Below, piece by piece: positions 28,237-37,287 of a DNA stretch of 64,000 bases. The stretch comes from Nitrososphaerales archaeon (GTDB taxonomy: Archaea; Thermoproteota; Nitrososphaeria; Nitrososphaerales; Nitrososphaeraceae), in assembly GCA_029237525.1 (NCBI GenBank), contig JARBAU010000230.1:27299-91298 (forward strand), written 5' to 3'. Every line of letters begins with the position of its first letter. Within the stretch, counting starts at the first letter, position 1. The notes under the pieces were generated by a model that saw only the letters and a list, made by a program, of their open reading frames with translations, was not told the origin of the DNA and searched no databases. A program made the position numbers and the translations under genes.

Positions 28237-30129
28237 TCATTCCTTCACTCTCCGAGCCTTCTTCCCAATGAGTCCTGAAATCCTATTATCTGTTAGTTTG
28301 AGACGATTGACTAAGTTTTTTTCTGACTCCCGTACTTCTTGCCTGCTTTCTGATACGTTGTTAGTCTTAACCATATGCATATGGTCAGGTGGTACTAATT
28401 CTGTCTCTCCCACTCTATTTTCCACTAATTTGAGGAACGCATCAGAAAGTTTTTTTGCGTCTATATTGATCGACTCTGAAATCGCATCAACTATGAGTGG
28501 GATATAATGTTTGTATAGTCGAAGCCTGTTTTCGGCTTCTTTAATCTTAATTTCTTTGCGTATCTGTGCGCTCACTTTTTTGTACAGATCACTTAAACAC
28601 GATCTCATGTATTTTTTTAGGCTTCCTTCTGACGCGATACTCTCCTTTCCTGCAGTTTTGTATGGAATCTTTGTGGAGCATATGTGAAAGAAAATATGGA
28701 TTGGAAGCAGATCGATGGCGCGGTCTGACTTTACATCTGGGTTGAAGAATTGTTCTTTAACATCCTTCTTGGTAATGCCCATCTTATTAATCTCTACTTC
28801 AGATACCACTTCACGAGCTACGTCAGAACCCTCGTCATATAGTAACGGTATTTTGTTTGCAAATCTGTATAACCTGAAAGAATTTATATTTCCACCATAT
28901 GCAATACCACATTCAACTATTGTTGCTCGATTGACGATTATGCAGGTTTTTGAAGAATATGCGGTAAGTGCAGGTTTTAGCACTCTGACTGATAGTTGAG
29001 AATTCGGAGTTTCATTAACATTATTGTTCTCTCTTTTAGTTACTATAGTGTATTCTTCCATCATGCCAGCAGTCAATATCTGCTCGCCTACCGGACTAAG
29101 GTGATCAGTATTTGGAGATTGAAATTTGGTTTGTCTACAAGCGTTTACTATTTTTATCAATTCATGCTCGTCATACTTTGTCGCATTTTTAAGTTCTACT
29201 CCAGCCCTTGATAGTATCTCCTTTGCCTTTTCGTTTGACATTTTTTGGAATGAATTACACAAAATTCCTTGAATAGTGGTCTTTTGGTTAGTAAAGCTAA
29301 GGATGGCCCTTTTCAATGTCTTAAGATCCATGTCTGATGGATGAGGCAACACCTCACTCGAAGGTTCAGGCATTTTATTAGTACGCCGTTCGAACACAAT
29401 ACTGCCTTCGTCTGTGGTAAAAGTTATAATAGCATAAGGATTAACTATACTAGATTGACTGATGTAATCATAGATTTTGCTTTTTGTGATAGGAGAAAGT
29501 CTAGCACGCAACATGGCCTCTATTCTGAAACCCGATTTCGAATTAAATGAATTCCCATATTTCTTAGTGTCCTTTGATAAAACAATCGGCTTATTAGTAC
29601 CAATATCTGTTCTAAGTTCAAAATAGAATTCGTCAGTTCCCTCAAGAGTCTTCGTCCAGACTTTAAGAGGATGATCTGTATCCTTAGTAGAAAATGCCGC
29701 GATCATTTTGAGCCCAACCCCAAACAAACCTCGTTGCTGCTTTTCAACATACTTTCCTGAAGTTAAAAATGAGCATACTGCGACTGGGACCTTATCTGGG
29801 GGAATACCTACCCCGTTATCTTGACAAGTAATAATCCACATGTCATTTAATGAATCATATATTTTTAAAGATAAGGAAATACGTGGTAATATATGATCTA
29901 CCTCGCAAGAGTCAAGGGCATTTTCTATTAATTCCCTAACAGCCATGTATAAGATGCGCTCGCCTGTAAAACCTGCCAAAGCCGAATTATCAACAAAAAA
30001 TTCGGATTCAGCCTTTCTATCATAACGTACTTTACCGTTATTAGGTAAAGCCCCAGCTTGAGTCCTTTTAGTTTGAGTAGTAATTTCTGTACTTGTACGC
30101 TGTTTCAATCGACTCTTGTATTTCGCCAA
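28237..30129 (-). CDS. top6B: DNA topoisomerase VI subunit B
   Basis: A 630-aa GHKL ATPase. The Bergerat fold motifs are ELIENALDSCE near residue 63, DNGVGIPPDKV near 98 and GLFGVGLKMI near 133. A helix-2-turn-helix insert and the transducer domain follow (residues about 230-500). The KTAGKESIAS segment near residue 517 probably includes the switch lysine. The C-terminal region is charged and ends in a basic tail. It binds ATP, clamps the second DNA duplex and drives strand passage by subunit A, encoded downstream. Confidence 0.95.
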   Translation of the reverse strand: MAKYKSRLKQRTSTEITTQTKRTQAGALPNNGKVRYDRKAESEFFVDNSALAGFTGERILYMAVRELIENALDSCEVDHILPRISLSLKIYDSLNDMWIITCQDNGVGIPPDKVPVAVCSFLTSGKYVEKQQRGLFGVGLKMIAAFSTKDTDHPLKVWTKTLEGTDEFYFELRTDIGTNKPIVLSKDTKKYGNSFNSKSGFRIEAMLRARLSPITKSKIYDYISQSSIVNPYAIITFTTDEGSIVFERRTNKMPEPSSEVLPHPSDMDLKTLKRAILSFTNQKTTIQGILCNSFQKMSNEKAKEILSRAGVELKNATKYDEHELIKIVNACRQTKFQSPNTDHLSPVGEQILTAGMMEEYTIVTKRENNNVNETPNSQLSVRVLKPALTAYSSKTCIIVNRATIVECGIAYGGNINSFRLYRFANKIPLLYDEGSDVAREVVSEVEINKMGITKKDVKEQFFNPDVKSDRAIDLLPIHIFFHICSTKIPYKTAGKESIASEGSLKKYMRSCLSDLYKKVSAQIRKEIKIKEAENRLRLYKHYIPLIVDAISESINIDAKKLSDAFLKLVENRVGETELVPPDHMHMVKTNNVSESRQEVRESEKNLVNRLKLTDNRISGLIGKKARRVKE

Positions 30130-30170
30130 CTTAATTTAACTTTTTATAAGCAAAGGATAATACTTTGAGG

Positions 30171-30329
30171 TTAAAAATCAGACCAATATGGGGTAACCGA
30201 GTTCCTCAATTCGTGTATTCTAAAATTAGCAACATGGACAAAGAATCTTTTTTTTGATTTTTCTACTACAATATAGTCAGATCCGCATCCAACTATATTT
30301 CCTTTCATCAAATCCTTCAACGTCTTCAT
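30171..30329 (-). CDS. 52-aa conserved-looking small protein behind a palindrome
   Basis: A 52-codon frame reading from ATG 30329 to TAA 30171. The protein begins MKTLKDLMKG and continues with a beta-rich stretch (SDYIVVEKSKKRFFVHV) and an aromatic C terminus (TPYWSDF). A TATA-like box (ATTTAATA on the minus strand, about 30355-30362) lies 25-30 nt ahead of the ATG, which would be leaderless. A perfect 27-bp palindrome abuts the box on its upstream side. The small size, sensible composition and clear control region make this likely a real, specifically regulated gene. Function unknown; beta-barrel or PRC-like folds are possible. Confidence 0.55.
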   Translation of the reverse strand: MKTLKDLMKGNIVGCGSDYIVVEKSKKRFFVHVANFRIHELRNSVTPYWSDF

Positions 30330-30362
30330 TACATACAAAATCTACATCAAGCATTATTAAAT

Positions 30363-30389
30363 ATGTATTCATTCTGTGAATGAATACAT
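30363..30389. promoter_or_regulatory. perfect 27-bp palindrome (probable operator)
   Basis: Arms ATGTATTCATTC (30363-30374) and GAATGAATACAT (30378-30389) are exact inverted complements around TGT. It lies directly upstream of the TATA-like box of the 52-aa gene, the place where archaeal activators or repressors bind. It could also serve a plus-strand unit toward lysC, but that start is 490 bp away. Confidence 0.65.
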
Positions 30390-30882
30390 CCAAAAATAAA
30401 CAAAATACATGACGTCGTGAAATTGCCGGGCAGATCAGAAGAACGAGAACAAATAAAATATTTTAAGCATTGTCTTTATTTGCTAGATTCTCTGGATTGT
30501 AGTACGATATAATTGCATATCAGAGTGCAATTAAATGATATTTATTAGTTATTGAGATTCGACCAATCATGTTGTGTCTTTGAATTGGCAGAAGTGTTTG
30601 TTAATTTAGTCCGTGTAAATGTGTTTGCACTTGACTATCTTCTATAATTTGCAAAAAGTTTGCTCATCCAAAATTGATAAACCTAGTCTCACGAACCTCA
30701 AAATTTCAAGGGCAATATACTTCTGAAAAATCGTAAGATATGAGATACCAGAATTTGCAATCGTAACCCCGGGATATTTTATCATGTACATTACAATAAA
30801 ATAGACCACATCTTTTCTACTAAGCCTTAGTTTTTTGTTCTAGTATAGTAATATATTGCGCTTTCAATACTCAAAATCCCGA
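30390..30882. other. intergenic region ahead of lysC
   Basis: About 490 bp, AT-rich. A TATA-like ATATATT near 30851-30857 fits the lysC start at 30883. I see no gene or structured RNA in the rest. Confidence 0.4.
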
Positions 30883-32322
30883 TTGGTCACGTTGGTTCCA
30901 ATTGTAATTGCGAAATTTGGTGGTAGCGTCCTTGGGGTAGACGGTGAAGGTATTGATCACACTGTCGACAGAATCAAACAAATATGTGAAAAATCCAAAG
31001 TAGTAGCTGTTTTCTCTGCTCCTCTAACTACGTATGCGGATAGGATTAGCTCTATGACTGATGTATCAATTAGTATTGGTCGGAGTTACGCAGCTTCTGC
31101 TCCTTTAGATCTCGAGACCGTTTCGCAAGTATATCAGAAAATCGCTAAAAAATATCTTAGTAATAGCCTTTATGATGACTTTCAAACTCATTTTGAGAAA
31201 TTTAATCATAGAATTATAATTTCTCTGAAGCAGGCAGCAGAGAATAGAAGATTTGTCGATTTGATACGATCAAGAACTTTGGCATACGCGGGGGAAATAA
31301 CAATGTCCTATTTGATGGATTTCATAATGAGGTCGTATGGGATTAGATCTGGTCATGTGGATATAGATGATTGGCCAATTATCACAGACGACAATTTTGA
31401 GGCAGCTAATTTCATACTAGAAGAATCTAAACATCACCTAAATCATCTTATTGATTTGATAGAGAGAAATGATGTCGTATCCATAGGTGGTTTCATTGGC
31501 AAGACTATTGACGGTCTGGAAACCACATATGAACGAGGTGGCTCAGATAGATCTGCCGCAGATCTGGCGATACTATTGCAGTCCAAATACGATGTGAGCA
31601 TGGATTTTGCCAAAGACAGTGCAGTACTAAGTGCTGATCCGAAAATAGTCTTTGACAACCTTGAATTTGTGAAATATCTTTCTTATAATGAAGCAAGGTT
31701 AGCAGGTATGTTCGGGATGAAAATCCTTGATCCTGTTGCTATTAAAGAGATTAATGATAACAAACTTGATATTCCAGTCGTAATTACAAATCTTAATGAT
31801 CCAACAATAAAGACTACTATTCGTAAAGATGTTCCTTTTACAGAAAGTGAGAATTTTGTGAAAATTATAACTGGCAAAAAGAACTGCGCAATAGTGAGGA
31901 TGAATAGCGGTTCAGCTAATCATTTAATAGCATCACTTCAAAAAGAGAAATTGTATCATGATTTCATTAAGCTGTCCCCTTATATACAGGATGAAGTAGA
32001 GATTACGCGATTGTTATTCTTAGATGCAGACTACCTTAGAAGACATGAACGTCTTATCAAGGCGTACGATTCTAACACGCAGATTGTTTATGAAAGAGGG
32101 GCAGTAACACTGATCGGGGATAAAATGTGGAAAATCCCAGGAATCGTTTCTACGGTTAGTAGTACTGTAGGAGATCATAATATTAATATATTAAACCTAG
32201 ATGCACAAGAGGAGACATCCAGAATATTAATCGTTGTCGAGGACAGAAATACTACAGTAGGGGATACTGTGAAAGCCATTCATGAACATCGAAAGCAAAT
32301 ATTCGATGGAGTCAATCAATGA
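30883..32322 (+). CDS. lysC: aspartate kinase
   Basis: About 480 aa from TTG 30883 (a longer frame opens at TTG 30856, which overlaps the promoter; TTG 30892 is also possible). The kinase domain begins at once with IVIAKFGGSVLG, the amino acid kinase signature, and contains the aspartate-binding GGSDRSAADLAILL segment near residue 215. The C-terminal third carries two ACT domains (VTLIGDKMWKIPGIVS, NINILNLDAQEE), where lysine or threonine would inhibit. It makes aspartyl phosphate, first step to lysine, threonine and methionine. The stop overlaps the start of ilvE by 4 bp (ATGA), so the two genes are translationally coupled. Confidence 0.9.
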   Translation: MVTLVPIVIAKFGGSVLGVDGEGIDHTVDRIKQICEKSKVVAVFSAPLTTYADRISSMTDVSISIGRSYAASAPLDLETVSQVYQKIAKKYLSNSLYDDFQTHFEKFNHRIIISLKQAAENRRFVDLIRSRTLAYAGEITMSYLMDFIMRSYGIRSGHVDIDDWPIITDDNFEAANFILEESKHHLNHLIDLIERNDVVSIGGFIGKTIDGLETTYERGGSDRSAADLAILLQSKYDVSMDFAKDSAVLSADPKIVFDNLEFVKYLSYNEARLAGMFGMKILDPVAIKEINDNKLDIPVVITNLNDPTIKTTIRKDVPFTESENFVKIITGKKNCAIVRMNSGSANHLIASLQKEKLYHDFIKLSPYIQDEVEITRLLFLDADYLRRHERLIKAYDSNTQIVYERGAVTLIGDKMWKIPGIVSTVSSTVGDHNINILNLDAQEETSRILIVVEDRNTTVGDTVKAIHEHRKQIFDGVNQ

Positions 32323-33230
32323 CAAGAATAATTTGGATGGACGGTGTCATTGTCGACTGGGATGACGCAAAAATTCATATACTGACACATAGTTTTCATT
32401 ACGGCACTGCAGTTTTTGAAGGTATTCGTTGTTATAATGCCGCCCAAGGTCTAACAATTTTCAGATTAGACGATCATATTCAGAGGTTGATAGACAGCTG
32501 CAAGATTTATTCCATGAAATTGACGTACTCTGCAGAACAGATCAAGAAAGCTGTACTCGAAACTGTAAAGATAAACGGGTCCGAAAATTACTATGTACGT
32601 CCTATTGTTTATTATGGCTATGGGAAGATGGGTGTAAATCCCCTTCCAAACAAAGTTTGTATGGCAGTCGCTGCTTGGATATGGGATGAATCAACCTATA
32701 CGAATCACGGTGGTGGGATTCGAGCAATTGTCTCATCTTGGACAAGGATTGATGGCAGATCTCTTCCCGTCTTAGCAAAAGCAACAGCAAACTATGCTAA
32801 CTCTGTTTTGGCAAGAATTGAGGCAATAAATCAAGGATATGATGAGGCTGTTTTATTGAACTCCTATGGCAGAGTGGCAGAAGCTAGTGCCGAGAATGTT
32901 TTTATAGTAAAAGATGATCGTTTGATAACCCCGCCACTGACTGCAGGAGCCTTGCGCGGCATCACGAGGGACAGTATTCTCACTTTAGCGAGAGATATTG
33001 GATTAGAGTCTTCAATTTCAGATTTTGGAAGGGAAGACCTTTATCTGGCTGATGAAATTTTTTTGTGCGGTACTGCGGCTGGAATAAAGCCGGTAATCGA
33101 AATCGACCATAGAATCGTTAGTGGGGGTAAAGTTGGGGGATTGACAAAAAGACTTAGTAACAAATTTCAGGATGTGATTGAGGGGAAGGATAACAAGTAC
33201 AGTAGAATGTGGCTTACACCCATCCGATAG
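32319..33230 (+). CDS. ilvE: branched-chain amino acid aminotransferase
   Basis: A 303-aa fold-type IV PLP enzyme of normal length. HSFHYGTAVFEGIRCY near residue 28 is the BCAT signature. The PLP lysine sits in VLAKATANYANS near residue 152. DEAVLLNSYGRVAEASAENVF near 185 and LTAGALRGITRDSIL near 210 complete the phosphate-binding and substrate elements. It transfers amino groups to the 2-oxo acids of valine, leucine and isoleucine. It is the second gene of a two-gene operon with aspartate kinase. Confidence 0.95.
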   Translation: MTRIIWMDGVIVDWDDAKIHILTHSFHYGTAVFEGIRCYNAAQGLTIFRLDDHIQRLIDSCKIYSMKLTYSAEQIKKAVLETVKINGSENYYVRPIVYYGYGKMGVNPLPNKVCMAVAAWIWDESTYTNHGGGIRAIVSSWTRIDGRSLPVLAKATANYANSVLARIEAINQGYDEAVLLNSYGRVAEASAENVFIVKDDRLITPPLTAGALRGITRDSILTLARDIGLESSISDFGREDLYLADEIFLCGTAAGIKPVIEIDHRIVSGGKVGGLTKRLSNKFQDVIEGKDNKYSRMWLTPIR

Positions 33231-33317
33231 CCAGTGTTTTTGAGGCTACATTATAGAAAAGTCTATAGAATATCCTTATGGTTATATTAGTGATTTATAT
33301 ATTCATTTGAGTTAGAT

Positions 33318-33983
33318 TTGTCATTTTTTACTAAGGAACTGGCGGATCTGAGATCCGATGCAAATCCAAAACGGTGGATCTCCCCTTATCGTAACACATC
33401 AATAGTGCACCTTGTTCTAATGGTTCTGTATTATCATGCAATTGGAGTATTACTAATGTTAGGTGGATCCTATGCAATTCAGCTATCGATGAATGACCAC
33501 AATCCTTCAAGTGTTCCTAGATACCTAGCGCCTGTCTTAGGGGCTGGTCCTATTGAAGAATCGGTCTTCTTCGGAATTCCTTACTATGCCACTGGAAACA
33601 TTGTGGTTGTGATAATTTCTGGTGCTACTTGGGTGATGCTTCATATCTTTAATACTAAATCACTCGATATGGCAAGTCTTTCATTTTCAAACTGGCTCTT
33701 TGTGATGCCTTCTTTTTTTTATAGTTTGAGAACGTGGATAAGTGGGAAAGGATGGTTTGCAATACTTGCTCACTCGTCATGGAATGGAATATTTTTCATG
33801 TTAGGCTGCGCTAACAATGAGTATATGTGCTCCCTGATTCCATCTTCAGGAGCATCATCCCCTACACAGATTGCAGGGATAATTCTATCAATTGCTCTAG
33901 TTACTGCCCTAACGTACATCTTCTATCGAAGGCGACTGAGGATTAGAGCTGAATCAGACACTAGAAGAAAATCCTTCGATTAA
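33318..33983 (+). CDS. CPBP-family membrane protease-like protein
   Basis: A 221-aa integral membrane protein with about six hydrophobic segments. The CPBP (CAAX protease and bacteriocin-processing) motifs are recognisable: EESVFF in place of EExxxR, WVMLH for FxxxH, and HSSWN for HxxxN/B. The two glutamates and two histidines thought to coordinate the metal or perform catalysis are retained, but the conserved arginine of motif 1 is phenylalanine. It may cleave within membranes or have lost activity. The start is TTG at 33318. It follows ilvE by 87 bp. Confidence 0.75.
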   Translation: MSFFTKELADLRSDANPKRWISPYRNTSIVHLVLMVLYYHAIGVLLMLGGSYAIQLSMNDHNPSSVPRYLAPVLGAGPIEESVFFGIPYYATGNIVVVIISGATWVMLHIFNTKSLDMASLSFSNWLFVMPSFFYSLRTWISGKGWFAILAHSSWNGIFFMLGCANNEYMCSLIPSSGASSPTQIAGIILSIALVTALTYIFYRRRLRIRAESDTRRKSFD

Positions 33984-34405
33984 AAAATAAGCATTAATGC
34001 CTTGTACCCGTCATATGAATTGGTAATGCACTTAGAGATTTCTAAAGCAGATATGATAACAATAAGCAGGCTGAAGTACCATATTCATGTTTTCCAATTG
34101 ACTTGCGTCTTTCGGGGTGGTAGCTTATCGACATGTTAGCCATGTAGTCTGTGGCGTAACAACATACCCTGTCAGAATTCAATCTATTGCATAGAAGAAT
34201 CACTTATCGGATAAAGTTATTTCCAGGTCAATCTTAAGAGAACTGATAAAATCGATCATAAATTAAAGAGCCATGCGCATTATAGCTATCTAGAAATCAA
34301 TTACAAGACCTATCTTCACAATCAGATGAGATAATTTTAGGTTAGTTTCATAACACCGAGTTTAAATGTTCCTCAAAGGGAATTATTCAAAGGGCTTGAA
34401 AGAGA
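33984..34405. other. intergenic, nothing supported
   Basis: A 420-bp gap before the small regulator-like gene. No RNA gene, repeat or convincing frame is seen. Confidence 0.4.
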
Positions 34406-34759
34406 TTGATCAATATCGAACCCGCATTGAGTCGTGGAGACAAAGGCAAGGGAAAACATGCAGCCTCCACAGAAAACAGAAGAATGGTTTGGGAGAGGGT
34501 CGTATGGCCTTTAGTATTAGATCTGAACAGATCGTATTTCACGTTAAAAGAATACCACAGAACTAGAGATGAGTTTTGTAAATCTCATGATATTCCCACT
34601 TCCAAGGTAGCAGGAGGTTTCGTATCTTTGTTAGTAAAAGGAATATTAACAAGAGAAAATAATATTTATTCTATCCATTATAGGCTGATTCCATACATGC
34701 GAAAAAAAGCTTCTTTAGAATATGGATTGCTAATAAGAGAAATTAATACAAAACGCTAG
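34406..34759 (+). CDS. small winged-helix-like protein
   Basis: A frame of 117 codons. The first 25 residues are low-complexity and probably untranslated; the likely protein begins around residue 26 (RMVWERVVWPLVLDLN). The pattern YFTLKEYHRTRDEFCKSHDIPTSKVAGGFVSLLVKGILTRENNIYSIH is a helix-turn-helix with a wing. I read it as a small DNA-binding protein common in this lineage. Exact start uncertain. It is followed by the tRNA-Gln gene. Confidence 0.5.
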   Translation: MINIEPALSRGDKGKGKHAASTENRRMVWERVVWPLVLDLNRSYFTLKEYHRTRDEFCKSHDIPTSKVAGGFVSLLVKGILTRENNIYSIHYRLIPYMRKKASLEYGLLIREINTKR

Positions 34760-34802
34760 AGTCAAATACTGGTAGGTTATTTCAATTAGATGTAGCTAGG
34801 GA

Positions 34803-34942
34803 AGCCCGGTCGAATCTACAGCGGAGTCGTATGTGGATGCCGAATCTAGTGGCCAATCTCCAAGGTAGGGCTAGGGATTTCAGGCTCTGGATCTAAATAG
34901 AAAAGAAACCTGGAGACAGCAGTTCGAATCTGCTCCGGGCTA
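34803..34942 (+). tRNA. tRNA-Gln (CTG) with three introns
   Basis: AGCCCGG (34803-34809) pairs exactly with CCGGGCT (34935-34941), A73 is at 34942, and the T arm AGCAG-TTCGAAT-CTGCT is at 34918-34934. A normal 72-nt cloverleaf forms only if three segments are removed: about 34811-34842 (32 nt, after U8), 34856-34874 (19 nt, in the D loop) and 34891-34907 (17 nt, the usual site 3' of position 37). This gives D stem ATCT/GGAT and anticodon stem TCAGG/CCTGG. The anticodon is CTG at 34887-34889. The A73 and the AGCCCGG acceptor are normal for archaeal tRNA-Gln. The octamer CGAATCTA occurs at both edges of the first intron. A T-run at 34944-34949 could end transcription. Intron borders are approximate because of repeated bases. 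Confidence 0.75.
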
Positions 34943-34948
34943 CTTTTT

Positions 34949-36550
34949 TCATAAGATAGGACCGGCGCGCTTTATCTCTGGAGAAACGTCACTGAATTTT
35001 TCGAAATTTTTGACAAAAAGTGAGGCCAACCTAAGTGCCGCAGTATTATATTTCTCCTTATCTGGCCACGTATTTGCAGGATTCAAAATTTCTGAAGGAA
35101 CTCCAGGACAGGCTGCAGGTATGTCTAAGTTAAAAATCTCATGATGTTCAAAGGCCTCATTTTCGAGCGTCCCATCGATTACCACTTTTACCATTGATCT
35201 TGTGTAGTTTAGATTTATTCTTTTTCCGACACCGTAAGGTCCCCCAGACCAACCGGTATTTATCAAGTATACCTTAGTATTATGAGCTAGTAACTTTTGT
35301 CCTAACATCTGTGCATATCGATCAGCTGAAAGCAGCATAAATGGAGCTCCAAAGCATTGTGAAAAGGTTTCTTGCGGTTCAGTGATTCCTCTCTCAGTTC
35401 CAGCTAATTTGCTAGTATATCCTGACATGAAGTGATACATTCCACCTTCTCTACTTAATTTGGAGATTGGCGGCATCACTCCGAAGGCGTCGGCAGTAAG
35501 AAATATTATGACCTTAGGATGACAAGCCAATCCTGGGATGATTGATCTAGGTATGTACTCGAGAGGATACACAACACGAGTATTTTCTGTTATTCCACCA
35601 TCATCAAAATCAGCTAACCTGGTATTCTGATTTACAACCACGTTTTCCATTACTGCTCCAAATCTGATAGCATTCCAAATCTGAGGTTCATTTTCCTTTT
35701 TCAGGTGTATGCATTTTGCATAACAACCACCCTCAAAATTAAATATCCCATTTTGGGACCAACCATGCTCATCATCACCTACCAAGTATCTATCTTTGTC
35801 TGCAGAAAGAGTGGTTTTTCCTGTGCCAGATAGTCCAAAAAATAATGCGGCGTCACCATTTGGTCCAACATTGGCGGAACAATGCATAGGGAAGATTCCT
35901 TTAATAGGTAGAAGATAGCTCATGATTGAAAACATTGCCTTCTTTATTTCACCTGCATATGAAGTAGATCCGATGATGACCATTTTCTTGGAGAAGTTTA
36001 TAATTATGAATGTCTCGCTTTTTGTCCCATCAGTCAAAGGATTGGCTTTAAAATTGTTTACAGAAATCAAGCTAAATTCAGGAACAAATGTCTGAAGCTC
36101 ACTAGCATTGGGTTTTACGAATATCTGCGTAGAGAAAAGGCATTGCCATGCCTTATCTGTAAGAACTCTTATCGGAAGCCTTACTGAAGAATCAGCTCCT
36201 ACAAACCCATCAAAAACGAAAAATTCCTTTTTATCAAGGTGGACTTTTAATCTATCAAATATAAGATCGTATTTTTCTGGAGATAGCCGATGATTTACTT
36301 TTCCCCAGTTTACTGTATTGTGTGTGATCTCGTCATCGACAATAAATCTGTCATCAGGTGACCGTCCAGTATACTTTCCAGTGTTTACAGTTAATGCTCC
36401 TGTAAGAGACAAAATCCCCTCTCTCCTACGAATAGCAACCTCGATCAATGACGCAGGAGACAAATTATGTTGAACCTTGTCTACCCTAATACCGGATCTT
36501 TCCAACTGTTCTTGACATTTGGCGGCCATGGAAGCTCGGTCGATACTCAT
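34949..36550 (-). CDS. pckA: phosphoenolpyruvate carboxykinase (ATP)
   Basis: A 533-aa enzyme of the ATP-dependent type. The kinase-1a P loop GLSGTGKTTLSAD near residue 245 and the following YLVGDDEHGW (metal-binding Asp) and NFEGGCYAK are diagnostic. GWSGGPYGVGKRI near residue 440 and the R/K pairs in TGRSPDDRF near residue 60 bind oxaloacetate and phosphate. It converts oxaloacetate to phosphoenolpyruvate for gluconeogenesis, the route by which carbon fixed into C4 acids reaches sugars. It is transcribed toward the tRNA-Gln gene. Confidence 0.95.
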   Translation of the reverse strand: MSIDRASMAAKCQEQLERSGIRVDKVQHNLSPASLIEVAIRRREGILSLTGALTVNTGKYTGRSPDDRFIVDDEITHNTVNWGKVNHRLSPEKYDLIFDRLKVHLDKKEFFVFDGFVGADSSVRLPIRVLTDKAWQCLFSTQIFVKPNASELQTFVPEFSLISVNNFKANPLTDGTKSETFIIINFSKKMVIIGSTSYAGEIKKAMFSIMSYLLPIKGIFPMHCSANVGPNGDAALFFGLSGTGKTTLSADKDRYLVGDDEHGWSQNGIFNFEGGCYAKCIHLKKENEPQIWNAIRFGAVMENVVVNQNTRLADFDDGGITENTRVVYPLEYIPRSIIPGLACHPKVIIFLTADAFGVMPPISKLSREGGMYHFMSGYTSKLAGTERGITEPQETFSQCFGAPFMLLSADRYAQMLGQKLLAHNTKVYLINTGWSGGPYGVGKRINLNYTRSMVKVVIDGTLENEAFEHHEIFNLDIPAACPGVPSEILNPANTWPDKEKYNTAALRLASLFVKNFEKFSDVSPEIKRAGPIL

Positions 36551-36795
36551 CTATTATACATTGGAGCAGATATGTGCATATTTATTTGATTTCCCGGTTT
36601 TTAGAGTGAATATGAATTTAACTTCTTGCATTAAATCTAAGATTGGATGAACTATATGACCCAGACTATACTGCATATGACTGGGGTTAGATTTTCGAAG
36701 CCAACCTGTCCTATTAGTACAATATTTGTAGGTATGCTATTATTAATAGCAGTGTAGATTATTGAAAGCTAAAGTGTGCGCTAGAATGGAAAAGG

Positions 36796-36804
36796 CTTAT
36801 AAAA
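36796..36804 (+). promoter_or_regulatory. TATA box of the zinc-ribbon gene
   Basis: CTTATAAAA lies 27-35 nt upstream of the ATG at 36831, indicating a leaderless transcript. It is one of the clearest core promoters in the window. Confidence 0.55.
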
Positions 36805-36830
36805 AAGGATATTTCCTATAGGTAAGAAGA

Positions 36831-37103
36831 ATGGCAAGTACAATCTTTAGAGTTCAGTCACACAAATTTAGTCAAGATAATATTCAAACGACTCTTGTCT
36901 GTTCCAAATGCGATGAAGTCTTTTCGAAGGAATTTCCGCTTGATCTAGAGGGTCAAACAATAGAATTTAAATGTCCGGTTTGTGGAGCTCCAGGTGAAAC
37001 CGATCTCCCCTACAAGAGTGCCGAAGAACGAGAGGAATTTGAGGAAGACTTTGACGAGATAGAAGAAGAGGAAGGCGACAGCGAATTTGAAGAAGATTTT
37101 TAG
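36831..37103 (+). CDS. 90-aa zinc-ribbon protein with acidic tail
   Basis: A small protein with CSKCDEVF and CPVCGAPG (two CxxC knuckles, residues about 24-52) that should hold one zinc. A strongly acidic C-terminal third of Glu/Asp repeats follows. Zinc ribbons with acidic tails often contact RNA polymerase or the ribosome, but no specific family is recognised. A strong TATA box precedes it, suggesting high expression. It stands alone. Confidence 0.7.
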   Translation: MASTIFRVQSHKFSQDNIQTTLVCSKCDEVFSKEFPLDLEGQTIEFKCPVCGAPGETDLPYKSAEEREEFEEDFDEIEEEEGDSEFEEDF

Positions 37104-37287
37104 GCCAGCCATATACTAGTAGTGGTATTAATCTTTGCAATTGAATGATCTGATACGCCAGTAATAGTGGGGGTTAAATTTAGGTGATAATCTATTGAAT
37201 TCCAGTAAATGGATATATTATGTAGATCTTACCCACTTAATTTTGAATCCGTGGGAATCAATATTGCAATATACTCTATAATTTCCA

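Noticed and set aside
34366..34566. 66-codon frame overlapping the small regulator-like gene
   Set aside because: The overlapping frame 34406-34759 is longer and has a winged-helix pattern; this one is its shadow.
34803..34942. tRNA-Met, -Tyr or -Trp reading of the interrupted tRNA
   Set aside because: No CAT anticodon exists in the segment, GTA lacks U33, and CCA leaves a 5' half that cannot form D and anticodon stems; only Gln(CTG) pairs fully.
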